From assembly GCF_003752155.1 (NCBI RefSeq), contig NZ_RJVG01000003.1, positions 248,001-312,000 of the forward strand: 64,000 bases of DNA, given 5' to 3'. Shown piece after piece: positions 48,125 to 56,889 of this stretch; within the stretch, counting starts at the first letter, position 1; each line of letters opens with the position of its first letter. Made by a program: the position numbers and the translations under genes. Below the pieces are notes generated by a model that searched no databases, was not told the DNA's origin, and worked only from the letters and a program-made list of their open reading frames with translations. The stretch is from Mobilisporobacter senegalensis. Lineage in GTDB: Bacteria; Bacillota; Clostridia; Lachnospirales; Lachnospiraceae.

Positions 48125-48138
48125 AATAATTTCCTTTC

Positions 48139-48411
48139 TTAAATACGGTGCATTTTGTCAAATATATCTTCGTGCTGGCATTTAATATCTACTCCGATTT
48201 TATTACCTAACTCTTCTAATTCAGAGGACAGATTGCGGAATTCCTTTGATGCATTATTAGCATCAACAATCATCATCATATTAAAAAAGCCTTGAATAAT
48301 GGTTTGTGAAATATCAAGGATATTCACATTATTCTCTGCCAAATAAGTACATACTTTTGCTATTATACCAACACTATCTTTTCCTACTACCGTAATAACC
48401 GTTTTTTTCAT
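48139..48411 (-). CDS. ACT domain protein (UPF0237)
   Basis: A 90-residue single ACT domain with [32 protein letters not shown] and [11 protein letters not shown], similar to the regulatory domain of GcvR. It likely binds a small ligand such as an amino acid. It is translated just before the UPF0210 gene in the conserved pair. GGAGG lies before the ATG. Confidence 0.94.
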   Translation of the reverse strand: MKKTVITVVGKDSVGIIAKVCTYLAENNVNILDISQTIIQGFFNMMMIVDANNASKEFRNLSSELEELGNKIGVDIKCQHEDIFDKMHRI

Positions 48412-48427
48412 ATCTGCCTCCTAAAAA

Positions 48428-49222
48428 TTATATAATTATGTAATCCGATGGTTCATCCCTTTTAGCAACTCTTAGACTTATATGCTCCATCACATTACAG
48501 TGATTATTTTCAAGTTCTATTTTCACTGTTTCATATGCTAACTCAGGATAATTATTCTCTTTACTAAGATGTCCCAGGAAAATATGTTTTAATTTGTCAT
48601 GCAATAATTCACTTATAAGCCTGCCTGAATTATCATTGGAAAGATGACCTCTGTCTCCTAAAATTCTTCTCTTTAAGTGGTAAGGATAAGCTCCCACCTG
48701 AAGCATATTTACATCATGATTTGCTTCAAGTAACAGCACTTCAGAACCTTTTAAATTAGATACAATATAATCATCATATTTCCCCAGATCTGTTGCAACG
48801 CCTATTTTCTGCCCATTTGATGTAAAGGTATAGCAGACAGGATTGGATGCATCATGTGAAATAGAAAATGGATTCACAGCCATATCATTTATTTCAAAAG
48901 TTACATCTGGTTCAATATATCTGAAAAGTTCTTCTGATATTTTACCAATACTTTTAATCCTTAAAATTGCACTAATCGTCTCAACAGTAGCATAGATTGG
49001 AATCCCATATCTTCTCGCCATTACTCCTAAGCCACTGATATGATCCGAATGCTCATGAGTAATTAATATTCCATCGATTGTTTTAGGGTCTATATCGATA
49101 CTGATCAGACCACTCTCGATTCTTTTCCCGCTAATTCCTACATCAACCAGCAGATTAGTATTATTGTTGCCAACATAGATACAGTTTCCACTACTTCCGC
49201 TTGCAATACTACATAATTTCAT
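48428..49222 (-). CDS. YycJ/WalJ-type metallo-beta-lactamase-fold hydrolase
   Basis: A 264-residue MBL-fold protein of the YycJ (WalJ) group. N-terminal KLCSIASGSSGNCIYVG is diagnostic for the group; the metal motif is LITHEHSDHISGL near residue 60, with the later ISHDASNPVCYTF, LLEANHDVNML and GDRGHLSN. WalJ proteins are 5'-3' exonuclease-like and tied to cell-wall or replication control in Bacilli; here no walRK is adjacent. The frame opens at 49258 but GGAAG precedes the ATG at 49222. A repeat copy stands directly in its leader. Confidence 0.9.
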   Translation of the reverse strand: MKLCSIASGSSGNCIYVGNNNTNLLVDVGISGKRIESGLISIDIDPKTIDGILITHEHSDHISGLGVMARRYGIPIYATVETISAILRIKSIGKISEELFRYIEPDVTFEINDMAVNPFSISHDASNPVCYTFTSNGQKIGVATDLGKYDDYIVSNLKGSEVLLLEANHDVNMLQVGAYPYHLKRRILGDRGHLSNDNSGRLISELLHDKLKHIFLGHLSKENNYPELAYETVKIELENNHCNVMEHISLRVAKRDEPSDYIII

Positions 49223-49239
49223 TTTTGTCTTCCTTCTGT

Positions 49240-49351
49240 TCTTTCGCTCACGTTGCACTTGTCCATAATGTTACATGGCATTCATACATGCAGGCATGAA
49301 GAATGCCATGTAACATTATGGACTAATCTGCTTATCGTGGACATTATATCA
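49240..49351 (-). repeat. Copy C of dispersed hairpin repeat
   Basis: Minus-strand order: extended -10 TGATATAAT (49351-49343), CCACGATAAGCAGATTA, then a perfect 23-bp stem (49323-49301 against 49283-49261) with an inner CATGC/GCATG apex, then AAGTGCAACGTGAGCG. CACG and CGTG (49252-49249) pair. The 3' small hairpin and closing TCTGC of copies A and B are absent: similarity ends at the leader of the YycJ-type gene. Confidence 0.85.
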
Positions 49352-49402
49352 CAATTATATTTAATAATCTATACATAATAAATCAGCTGTATTTCGTTTT
49401 AT

Positions 49403-51529
49403 TTAGTCCCAATACAGTTCTGTAATATCACCATCGTTAATTTCAGTGGTAAATTCTGCACTTTCTCCATTCACTTTTAGAATCAGAGAATTACCTTGTG
49501 CCACTTTTGTATCAAAAAAATAAAAATCTAAAATATCTACAAAAATATAGCTGTCTTTTCCTGATAATTTTACTGCTGTATCATTTATAAGGATTTCAAT
49601 CTCTTTTTTTTCTCTGGCAGATACATTAGGAATGGAATTTTGATTTTCCTCCAGGGCTTCTTTGGGTTCTGGATTCTTAATAATATCTTCCTCATTATCT
49701 TCATTATCATAATTCTGATTATATAAGTCATTTTCATTATCAGTATTCAAACTGGAGGTTGAAAATACCATACCACTGCCTATCTTGCAATCAATGGTAA
49801 AATTCTCATATACCTTTTCTGTCAGAGGAGCAGCAACATGATTCACTTCAATCTGTCCATTATACTCCACATCCATAAATTCAAGAACTTGTTCCAGTGT
49901 ATAATAGTTTAATATATTAATTTCATCTCCATCAGAAATACTATAGAATTCTGATACTAACTCATTGTTTACCATAACGAATTTAGGGCAGATGATCTTC
50001 TTTCCATTAAAAATAAATTCAATTGTACTTTTATATTCGGAAAGTTGTCTTATTTCATATACTGCATCCGCTCCAATTGTGGATTCTTTAATTTCAATTT
50101 TGTCATTTTGTGATATGGATGAATTAATACTGGCGATTTCACCGTTAAGCTTAATTACAGCTGCTTCTCCTAATTCTCCCCTTACAAATCTCTTAGATCC
50201 ATCCAGAGTGAAATTAATTGGCTTTCCCCTTCTTGGGAATAATTTTTCATTTGGGAACCCTACACAAAGGGCTGCATCTACAATAGTTAATTTACTATTA
50301 TCATACAGTTTCACTCTTTCGTTATTTACTGTAACAGTTATGAAATTGTTTCTTTGGTTATAAAAATTCAAACAGATACCGATTGGAGTAACAAGAAGCG
50401 GATCTTTTTTAATTCCTGGTTGTAATATTTCAATTTCATTAAGGACTTCCGCACCTCTTAGGGCTACTCTGTCTTCAGAAAGACCAAGGTGATGGGCTAA
50501 TAACTTAACAAAAGATGGGATTTTGCCTCCCCCTCCAACAACAAAAACGGCGCTTACTGATTTATCACCGTTTAATTCAATAATTCTATCAGCAATTCCC
50601 TTTGTTATTTTATCTACGGTATCTTCTACTCCTTGTAAAACTTCTTCTGGCTGTATTTTATGAGAAATTCCCATAATGTCTTTATAAGTTATTGCTTTTT
50701 TCTTTAAACATGCTGCTTTTACTTTCTCTGCAGTATTAAATTCTACCAGATATTTCTGAGCAATCGTCTCAGTAATTTCATCTCCAGCAAAAGGTATCAT
50801 GCCATATGCTATGATACTGCCATCCTTAGTAATTGAAATATCTGATGTTCCAGCTCCTACATCTACTAATGCTATATTTAATAAACGAAATTTTTCAGGG
50901 ATTGCTATGTTAATGGCAGCAATTGGCTCAAGAGTCAGACTTGCCACTTGTAAGCCTGCCTTTTCCACTGCTACATATAAACTATCAATGACTTCATCCG
51001 GAAGAAAAGTTGCTAATAGTTCTACTCCCATATTTCCAGCTTTATGCCCTTCCAGATTGGTAATAATATAATTATTTAAATAATAACGAACAGCACTATA
51101 ACCGACACAGTAATAATTGGTATTATCCTCTTTCGTCTCTTCACGTATTACATCATAAGCCTTTTCTACACCAAGAAGGTCTAAGGAATGGATATGTTCT
51201 TCTGTAATTACCGTTTCTGACTGAAATTCAAAATCTGCCTTTACTGTGATGGTTTTTAAAACACGCCCTGCGGCTGCAATACAAACATCAGTTAATTTTT
51301 TCCCAATTTGCTTTTCTAATGTATTTTTAATATATTCAATTGACTCTGCTACTTTAGGAATATCATGAATTTGACCATCAAGCATTGCCCTGGTTTCATG
51401 CTCTTTCATACATTGGGCTACTACTTTAAAGTTTCTTTCGTTCTCTTTATATCCAACAGTACCTACAAGGCTTCTGGTACCGATATCTAATCCAAATACC
51501 AGATGTTCTGGATATCTTTGTCCTTCCAT
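49403..51529 (-). CDS. Large FtsA-like actin-fold protein
   Basis: A 708-residue protein. Residues about 1-350 have the FtsA/PilM/Hsp70 ATPase fold: phosphate-1 FGLDIGTRSLVGTVGY, an FtsA-like insert (ITEEHIHSLDLLGVEKAYDVI), phosphate-2 IALVDVGAGTSDISITKDG and adenosine motif SAVFVVGGGGKIPSFVKLLAHHLGL. The remaining roughly 350 residues are beta-rich with an acidic, Asn-rich linker near 590-640 and no family I recognise. True FtsA is about 420 residues and ends in an amphipathic membrane helix, which is missing here, so this is a relative of unknown role and not the division protein itself. It follows coaE and a repeat fragment. Confidence 0.82.
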   Translation of the reverse strand: MEGQRYPEHLVFGLDIGTRSLVGTVGYKENERNFKVVAQCMKEHETRAMLDGQIHDIPKVAESIEYIKNTLEKQIGKKLTDVCIAAAGRVLKTITVKADFEFQSETVITEEHIHSLDLLGVEKAYDVIREETKEDNTNYYCVGYSAVRYYLNNYIITNLEGHKAGNMGVELLATFLPDEVIDSLYVAVEKAGLQVASLTLEPIAAINIAIPEKFRLLNIALVDVGAGTSDISITKDGSIIAYGMIPFAGDEITETIAQKYLVEFNTAEKVKAACLKKKAITYKDIMGISHKIQPEEVLQGVEDTVDKITKGIADRIIELNGDKSVSAVFVVGGGGKIPSFVKLLAHHLGLSEDRVALRGAEVLNEIEILQPGIKKDPLLVTPIGICLNFYNQRNNFITVTVNNERVKLYDNSKLTIVDAALCVGFPNEKLFPRRGKPINFTLDGSKRFVRGELGEAAVIKLNGEIASINSSISQNDKIEIKESTIGADAVYEIRQLSEYKSTIEFIFNGKKIICPKFVMVNNELVSEFYSISDGDEINILNYYTLEQVLEFMDVEYNGQIEVNHVAAPLTEKVYENFTIDCKIGSGMVFSTSSLNTDNENDLYNQNYDNEDNEEDIIKNPEPKEALEENQNSIPNVSAREKKEIEILINDTAVKLSGKDSYIFVDILDFYFFDTKVAQGNSLILKVNGESAEFTTEINDGDITELYWD

Positions 51530-51555
51530 ACAAAATCCCCCTAAATCATATTAAC

Positions 51556-51599
51556 GCTGAGTCCCATGGACTAATCTGCTTATCGTGGATATTATAGCA
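51556..51599 (-). repeat. 5'-half copy D of dispersed hairpin repeat
   Basis: Minus-strand: extended -10 TGCTATAAT (51599-51591), CCACGATAAGCAGATTAG, TCCATGGGACTCAG, then the similarity stops. The 14 bases after the core match the 5' stem arm of copy B closely. The 3' arm is missing, so no long hairpin forms. Located 10 bases past the coaE stop. Confidence 0.75.
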
Positions 51600-51608
51600 T
51601 AATGGATA

Positions 51609-52205
51609 TTATTTCACTAGCAAAAGTTCAATTTGTTTTATGATCTCGTCAATTGTGCCATTATTATTAATAATTCCTGTTGCATTCTCACGTATGATCT
51701 CATCTTTTAATTGATTTTTTAAGATACTTTCAATCTTTTCATCACTATATCCACGACTTCTGCTTAATCTTTCTTTTCTGACTTTACTTGAAACGGTAAC
51801 TGCCCATACCTCATCACAGATTTCTTTATATCCTGCTTCAATGAGTAAGGCGGTTTCTATGACCACATAATCTACTTTATTTTCCTTGGTTAATCTTCTG
51901 ATTTCATCAAAGGCATAATTCATTACATAAGGATGGACCATATCATTTAAATCAGCTAGTTTTTCAGAGTCATGAAAAACAATTTGGCTAAGTTTACTCC
52001 GGTCGATTTCACCTACTTCATCCACAATACCCTTCCCAAAGTAATTCACGATCAATTGATAGCAGACAGCTCCTTTTTTCATTAATTCATGAGCAATGAC
52101 ATCTGTCAGGATCAAATGTGCGCCGTACTTGTCTTTCATAATATCTGCTACCGTAGATTTACCGCTTCCAACTTGTCCCGTAATTCCAATTATTTTTAGA
52201 GCCAT
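51609..52205 (-). CDS. coaE: Dephospho-CoA kinase
   Basis: Last enzyme of coenzyme A synthesis, phosphorylating dephospho-CoA. The 198-residue protein has the P-loop GITGQVGSGKSTVADIM at residues 6-22, DVIAHELMKKG, HPYVMNYAFDEI and the LID-type region SSKVRKERLSRSRGYSDEKI. AGGAAG stands before the ATG, 22 bases after polA. The polA-coaE order is common in Firmicutes. Confidence 0.96.
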   Translation of the reverse strand: MALKIIGITGQVGSGKSTVADIMKDKYGAHLILTDVIAHELMKKGAVCYQLIVNYFGKGIVDEVGEIDRSKLSQIVFHDSEKLADLNDMVHPYVMNYAFDEIRRLTKENKVDYVVIETALLIEAGYKEICDEVWAVTVSSKVRKERLSRSRGYSDEKIESILKNQLKDEIIRENATGIINNNGTIDEIIKQIELLLVK

Positions 52206-52227
52206 CTACATCTTCCTTACCAAATAC

Positions 52228-54870
52228 TTATTTTGCATTATACCAACTTGTTCCTTCATTCACTTCCACTTCAAGAGGTACACTTAAATCAGCCGCTTTA
52301 TACATTTCTTCTTTTAGTATATTTTTTACCTGTTCCACTTCTTCTTTATGAGTTTCAACTAACAACTCATCATGGATTTGTAATATTAATCTGGACTTTA
52401 ATTTTAAATTTTTTAATTTACGATTTACTCTTATCATTGCAATCTTGATAATATCAGCAGCTGTTCCCTGAATCGGGGAATTCATTGCAATTCTCTCACC
52501 AAAAGAACGTTGCATGAAGTTACTTGAAGATAATTCAGGAACCGGTCTCCTTCTGCAAAAGAAGGTTGTAACATATCCATTTTCTTTACCACTTGCTACC
52601 AGTTCATCAAGAAATTGTTTTACTCTGGGATAAGTTTCAAAATATTTATTTATATAGCTTTCGGCTTCTTTTCTTGTGATATTAAGGTCCTGTCCAAGAC
52701 CAAAGGAACTGATTCCATAAACAATTCCAAAATTAACTGCTTTCGCATTACTTCTCTGAGCACTGGTTACTTCAGCTAATGGGGTATGAAATACCTGAGA
52801 AGCTGTAATTCTATGAATGTCCTGTTCCTCCTTATATGCTGCAATTAACCTCTCATCCCCTGACATGTGGGCAAGTACTCTAAGTTCAATCTGAGAATAA
52901 TCAGCATCTAAGAATATATAACCCTCTTTTGGAATAAATACCTTACGGATTTCACGACCTAGTTCCATACGGATTGGAATGTTTTGAAGATTCGGTTCAG
53001 TACTGCTTATTCTTCCTGTGGCAGCAACTGTTTGATTAAACTTGCCATGAATACGTTTGTCCTCTTTGATATAATTAGCCAAACCATCTGCATAAGTTGA
53101 TTTTAGCTTTGTTAATTGTCGGTATTCCAAAACCATTCCAACTACTGGATCTTCACTTCGAAGTTTTTCTAATATATCTGCCGAAGTAGAATATCCTGTT
53201 TTTGTTTTCTTGCCAAATGGCAGTTTTAGTTTTTCAAATAAAATAACACCAAGTTGTTTTGGGGAATTAATATTGAATTTTTCGCCTACAATATCATAAA
53301 TCTCTGTTTCTAATTGAACTATTCTGGTTCCCAGTTTATCACCATACTCTTTTAATGCTTCCTTGTCCACTTCAATTCCACGTACTTCCATGTCATATAA
53401 AGAATAGATCAACGGCATCTCAATCTCTAAAAATAAAGACAGCATGTCCGTATTCTTTAATTCATCTGAAACTGGCTGATACGCACAATAAGCAACATAA
53501 GAATGATAACAGCAGAAATTATGAAAAGCTTCGGATTTTTCTTCTTTTGCCTTTATCAGTTTATCTTTTCCCAGAAAATCATTCCTTGAAGGAACTGTAA
53601 TACTAAGATAGTCTCTTGCAATATCATCATAATAATAAGTATCTTTGGATGGATTCAATAAGTAAGCTGCTACACTCAGATCAAATATTTTACTATCTTC
53701 ATCTGCTGTAAGATATGGCAGCTGGTTCTTTAAATCAATTGTAGCTACCATGATGTTCTTACTTATGATATTATCCACTTTACTTTTCAGGTAATCCAAA
53801 TGGATAAAGCCAACTATTCCAATATAATAGACCTGACCTTCTGATGCTGCGATGGATAATCCCAATATATCATCCTCTTCAATAATATATTGAAGCCCAA
53901 CAAATTTATTGTTTTTCTCTATTTCTTGAAATACCAGCTCTGCCTCATCCAGGGATTCAACAATTTTAAAAGAATCCTCCATACTGTTATGGTGATCAAT
54001 ATTGTCTTGAAATCTATTTAATAAATTCTTAAATTCAAGTTTTTTGAAATATATAAAAACATCCTGATTAAATAAATCCCCTAACTCCGCTTCTTCCAGA
54101 GAAAACTCTAATTCACAGTCTGTTTTAATAGTGGCAAGCTTTTTACTGAGTAATGCCAGGTCAATATTTGCCATAAAAGATTCTTTTGCCTTTTTAGGCA
54201 TAATCTCATCCATATGTTCAATAGCATTTTCAACAGTAGAATATGCTGTAATGATCTTAGTAGCCGTTTTTTCTCCGATACCTGGGACTCCGGGAATATT
54301 GTCAGAAGCGTCACCCATAAGCCCTTTTAGATCAATAATTTGAGACGGTGTCACCTGATATTTTTCTATTACATCTTTTGTATTGTAATCTTCAATCTCA
54401 GTAACTCCTCTTTTCGTCTTAGGCATACGAATCTTTATGGTATCACTGGCTAACTGAAGTAAATCTCTATCTCCTGATACCAGTGATACCGAGATTCCCT
54501 GTTCTTCACATTTCTTTGCTAAAGTACCAAGGACATCATCCGCCTCAAATCCTGGCCTCTCCATGATACATACACCCATCGTTTTTAATACTTCCTTGAT
54601 GACCGGGACCTGCTCTCTAAGTTCATGAGGCATAGATTTTCTTGTCCCTTTGTATTCAGTAAACATCTCATGTCTGAAAGTTGGCTGATTTACATCAAAT
54701 GCAACTGTTAAATAGTCTGGTTTCTCTTCATCTAAAATCTTAAATAAAATATTGATAAATCCATATATGGCATTTGTGTGCAGCCCTTCTGAGTTAGTTA
54801 AGTCAGGAACTCCATAAAACGCACGGTTTAATATACTATGCCCATCTATTAATACTATTTTTTTATTCAT
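52228..54870 (-). CDS. polA: DNA polymerase I
   Basis: An 880-residue family A polymerase. The 5'-3' exonuclease domain (1-290) has LIDGHSILNRAFYG, FEADDVLGTLA and GDASDNIPGVPGIGEKTA; the polymerase domain (about 490-880) has FLDADYSQIELRVLAHMSGD (motif A), RSNAKAVNFGIVYG (motif B) and LQIHDELLVE (motif C). The middle 3'-5' exonuclease-like domain lacks the metal-binding DxE (region KFVGLQYIIEED), so proofreading is absent, as in B. subtilis PolA. The frame opens at 54909; ATG at 54870 follows AAGGAG and gives NKKIVLIDG. It overlaps the preceding gene by 8 bases. Confidence 0.97.
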   Translation of the reverse strand: MNKKIVLIDGHSILNRAFYGVPDLTNSEGLHTNAIYGFINILFKILDEEKPDYLTVAFDVNQPTFRHEMFTEYKGTRKSMPHELREQVPVIKEVLKTMGVCIMERPGFEADDVLGTLAKKCEEQGISVSLVSGDRDLLQLASDTIKIRMPKTKRGVTEIEDYNTKDVIEKYQVTPSQIIDLKGLMGDASDNIPGVPGIGEKTATKIITAYSTVENAIEHMDEIMPKKAKESFMANIDLALLSKKLATIKTDCELEFSLEEAELGDLFNQDVFIYFKKLEFKNLLNRFQDNIDHHNSMEDSFKIVESLDEAELVFQEIEKNNKFVGLQYIIEEDDILGLSIAASEGQVYYIGIVGFIHLDYLKSKVDNIISKNIMVATIDLKNQLPYLTADEDSKIFDLSVAAYLLNPSKDTYYYDDIARDYLSITVPSRNDFLGKDKLIKAKEEKSEAFHNFCCYHSYVAYCAYQPVSDELKNTDMLSLFLEIEMPLIYSLYDMEVRGIEVDKEALKEYGDKLGTRIVQLETEIYDIVGEKFNINSPKQLGVILFEKLKLPFGKKTKTGYSTSADILEKLRSEDPVVGMVLEYRQLTKLKSTYADGLANYIKEDKRIHGKFNQTVAATGRISSTEPNLQNIPIRMELGREIRKVFIPKEGYIFLDADYSQIELRVLAHMSGDERLIAAYKEEQDIHRITASQVFHTPLAEVTSAQRSNAKAVNFGIVYGISSFGLGQDLNITRKEAESYINKYFETYPRVKQFLDELVASGKENGYVTTFFCRRRPVPELSSSNFMQRSFGERIAMNSPIQGTAADIIKIAMIRVNRKLKNLKLKSRLILQIHDELLVETHKEEVEQVKNILKEEMYKAADLSVPLEVEVNEGTSWYNAK

Positions 54871-55384
54871 TCTGTTCTCCTTTGTCAGTTGATTCGTTTT
54901 TATATTCAAATTGTTTTTTGTAATTTAAAATTTCATTTTTATTCTTTTCGATAAACTTATCAAGAGTGGTTTCTTTATCTAGATAAAAATAATTCTTAAT
55001 AACATAATTATTACCTTCTTCTTGTTTTTCTACCTCTTTTAATTCTCCAACTACATATTCTCGAATACCAATACTGGATAAAAAGGATATAACACAAATA
55101 ACAAGTATCAATACTACTCTTTTTCTAATGGAAATTATCTTTTTGTTAATAATCTTCTCTTCTTCTCTTTTTAGTTTATTAACAAATGCAAGATGAAAAT
55201 CACTTGGAAGATTTCTTTCTTCATCAAGTTGCTTCATACCTGTTAAAAGAGTATAGTATACCTCCAGCTCTTCTTTACAATCGGCACATTTTTCAATATG
55301 AATTAAAAAATCTTCTAAAAGATCGCTGTCAAGTTCATCATTAATAAACGGAGTGATATAACTTTGAGCTTCGCTGCAAGTCAT
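54863..55384 (-). CDS. Zinc-finger anti-sigma-factor-like membrane protein
   Basis: A 173-residue protein with an N-terminal zf-HC2 (anti-sigma ZAS) motif: Cys3, His29, Cys33 and Cys36 (HIEKCADC), one membrane span near residues 92-110 (VVLILVICVISFLSSIGI) and a short external Glu/Lys-rich tail. Such proteins usually hold an ECF sigma factor at the membrane, yet no sigma gene is adjacent: polA follows and the tRNA is behind it. Its partner, if any, is elsewhere. AAGGAGG precedes the ATG; its end overlaps the polA start, so it is translationally coupled to polA. Confidence 0.82.
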   Translation of the reverse strand: MTCSEAQSYITPFINDELDSDLLEDFLIHIEKCADCKEELEVYYTLLTGMKQLDEERNLPSDFHLAFVNKLKREEEKIINKKIISIRKRVVLILVICVISFLSSIGIREYVVGELKEVEKQEEGNNYVIKNYFYLDKETTLDKFIEKNKNEILNYKKQFEYKNESTDKGEQNE

Positions 55385-55478
55385 CTTACTACCTCCTTAT
55401 GTTAAAAATATTTTCAGGTGATCGGAAAGCATAATATTTATTAGTTTTACAATTCCCTAAAAAAATTTATATTACCTG

Positions 55479-55507
55479 TTGCAATATATTTCTAATTATG
55501 TTAGAAT
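55479..55507 (+). promoter_or_regulatory. Predicted promoter of tRNA-Leu
   Basis: TTGCAA, a 17-base spacer, and TAGAAT on the plus strand. Predicted start near 55514, ten bases before the mature tRNA 5' end. Confidence 0.75.
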
Positions 55508-55523
55508 AATTCTCGCAAGTCAC

Positions 55524-55606
55524 GCGGATGTGGCGGAATGGCAGACGCATCAGACTCAAAATCTGACGGTGGTAACATCGTGTGGGTTCAAGTCCCACCA
55601 TCCGCA
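55524..55606 (+). tRNA. tRNA-Leu (CAA anticodon)
   Basis: An 83-base class II tRNA. The acceptor stem GCGGATG pairs with CATCCGC, discriminator A at 55606; D-arm region TGGCGGAATGGCAGACGCA; anticodon stem TCAGA/TCTGA with loop CTCAAAA, anticodon CAA (reads UUG); a long variable arm (CGGTGGTAACATCG) and T-arm GTGGGTTCAAGTCCCAC. CCA is not encoded. A promoter and a plus-strand terminator bracket it. Confidence 0.96.
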
Positions 55607-55619
55607 TTATAAAGGATTA

Positions 55620-55669
55620 AAATACTCATTGGACAATTGGTCGAAAACCTTTTCTAATGAGTATTTTTT
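55620..55669 (+). terminator. Intrinsic terminator after tRNA-Leu
   Basis: AATACTCATT pairs with AATGAGTATT around a 25-base loop with its own weak pairing, followed by TTTTTT. Confidence 0.85.
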
Positions 55670-55891
55670 CATATCTACATCAAATAAGTTCTATGGTTTT
55701 AACCACATCTGAATCAGATTTTACCTGCTGGTATATCATGGTGAAGAAATTAGTAAAATATGTGAAATTATCATAAGTGCTATTGATTATTATATATTAA
55801 ATAGATGCGCAATGCAATCCTGCATTCAAATAATGAATCATCCTGCAAATCAAAAAAAGTATATAAAAAAATGAAAGTGAGGTCACAGTAT

Positions 55892-56137
55892 ATGAATAAA
55901 ACAATTATAACATTTACTCAAATTATGGGGTTGAATCGTATTTTATTAAACGAAGGTCTGGGATATAAGGTACACTTGCAAGATGCCTGCGGCGGCCAGA
56001 GTTTTACAATAGGCCCGTTAGATGATAATACAAACGAGGAAAAGTTTGAAGAAGCAAAGCAAGTAGTTATTCAATATTTTAAGAATATTCAGATTGAGTT
56101 AGAGTTTCTGACGAAAGAAGCCTTTATTGTGATATAA
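55892..56137 (+). CDS. RDAC-like small protein
   Basis: An 81-residue protein with the segment KVHLQDACGGQSFTIGPL at about residues 22-39, close to the signature of a small clostridial family annotated as RDAC proteins (RDACGGQSF); here the first residue is Gln. Function is not known. The remaining part, EEAKQVVIQYFKNIQIELEF, is a helix and strand. The frame is open to 55805, but GAGG at 9 bases before the ATG at 55892 gives the compact start MNKTIITFTQIM. It stands alone on the plus strand between the tRNA and the cyclophilin gene. Confidence 0.7.
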   Translation: MNKTIITFTQIMGLNRILLNEGLGYKVHLQDACGGQSFTIGPLDDNTNEEKFEEAKQVVIQYFKNIQIELEFLTKEAFIVI

Positions 56138-56352
56138 AGTTTAACTTAAATTAAGTTTTCCATTTTGTTATTTACAAATAATTTCGTATCATATATGATA
56201 TTTATGGTAAATATTATATATATTACAAAGCTAGTATTTTTATCTGATGACTATCAGCTATAACACTCCCCTTCTAAAGTGTGAGATAATAGCCATTACG
56301 TCCCTGGATAAATTCAACTGACAATATAAGGATTAGAAGAAAGGAATTTATT

Positions 56353-56877
56353 ATGGCAAAACAAAATCCAATCGTTACAATTGAACTTGAAACAGGTAAA
56401 ATCATTAAACTTGAACTTTATCCTGAAATAGCTCCAGTTACTGTGAATAATTTCATTTCCCTGGTTAATAAAAATTTTTATGACGGATTGATTTTTCATA
56501 GAGTAATTGAAGGATTTATGATTCAGGGAGGAGATCCGGAAGGTTCCGGAATGGGTGGTCCTGGATATTCTATTAAAGGTGAATTTTCTTTAAATGGTTT
56601 TGATAATACATTAAAGCATACTGCTGGTGTTATCTCAATGGCCAGATCTCAAATGCCAAACTCAGCAGGTTCCCAATTCTTTATCATGCACAAGGATTCA
56701 CCACATCTTGATGGCTCCTATGCTGCTTTTGGTAAAGTTACGGAAGGTATGGAAGTTGTAAATGAAATTGCTACTACCCAGACAGATTATTCCGACAGAC
56801 CAGCTACACCACAGGTAATGAAAAAAGTTACCGTTGAACTATTTGATGAAACTTATCCAGAACCAGAGAAATGCTAG
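56353..56877 (+). CDS. Cyclophilin-type peptidyl-prolyl isomerase
   Basis: A 174-residue cytosolic cyclophilin that speeds proline cis-trans isomerisation during folding. Signatures: LYPEIAPVTVNNFISLVNKNFYDGLIFHRVIEGFMIQGGDP (catalytic FHRV arginine), GVISMARSQMPNSAGSQFFIM and AAFGKVTEGMEVV. The protein begins PIVTIELETGKIIKLELYP with no signal peptide. AAAGGA precedes the ATG. It is monocistronic; a hairpin rich in T lies about 105 bases behind it. Confidence 0.95.
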   Translation: MAKQNPIVTIELETGKIIKLELYPEIAPVTVNNFISLVNKNFYDGLIFHRVIEGFMIQGGDPEGSGMGGPGYSIKGEFSLNGFDNTLKHTAGVISMARSQMPNSAGSQFFIMHKDSPHLDGSYAAFGKVTEGMEVVNEIATTQTDYSDRPATPQVMKKVTVELFDETYPEPEKC

Positions 56878-56889
56878 TTGCAGACAGAC

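Noticed and set aside
32521-49351. CRISPR array interpretation of the repeats
   Set aside because: Copies are kilobases apart, have internal hairpins and no regular spacers, and no cas genes are present.
43802-49351. Simple intrinsic terminators
   Set aside because: The long hairpins lack a T tract on either strand and have conserved flanks, unlike the genuine terminators in this window.
49403-51529. Cell division protein FtsA itself
   Set aside because: The protein is nearly twice the usual length, lacks the C-terminal amphipathic helix and is not next to ftsZ.
52228-54870. Damage in polA because the proofreading DxE is missing
   Set aside because: Loss of 3'-5' exonuclease residues is normal for many Firmicute PolA proteins; the frame is intact.
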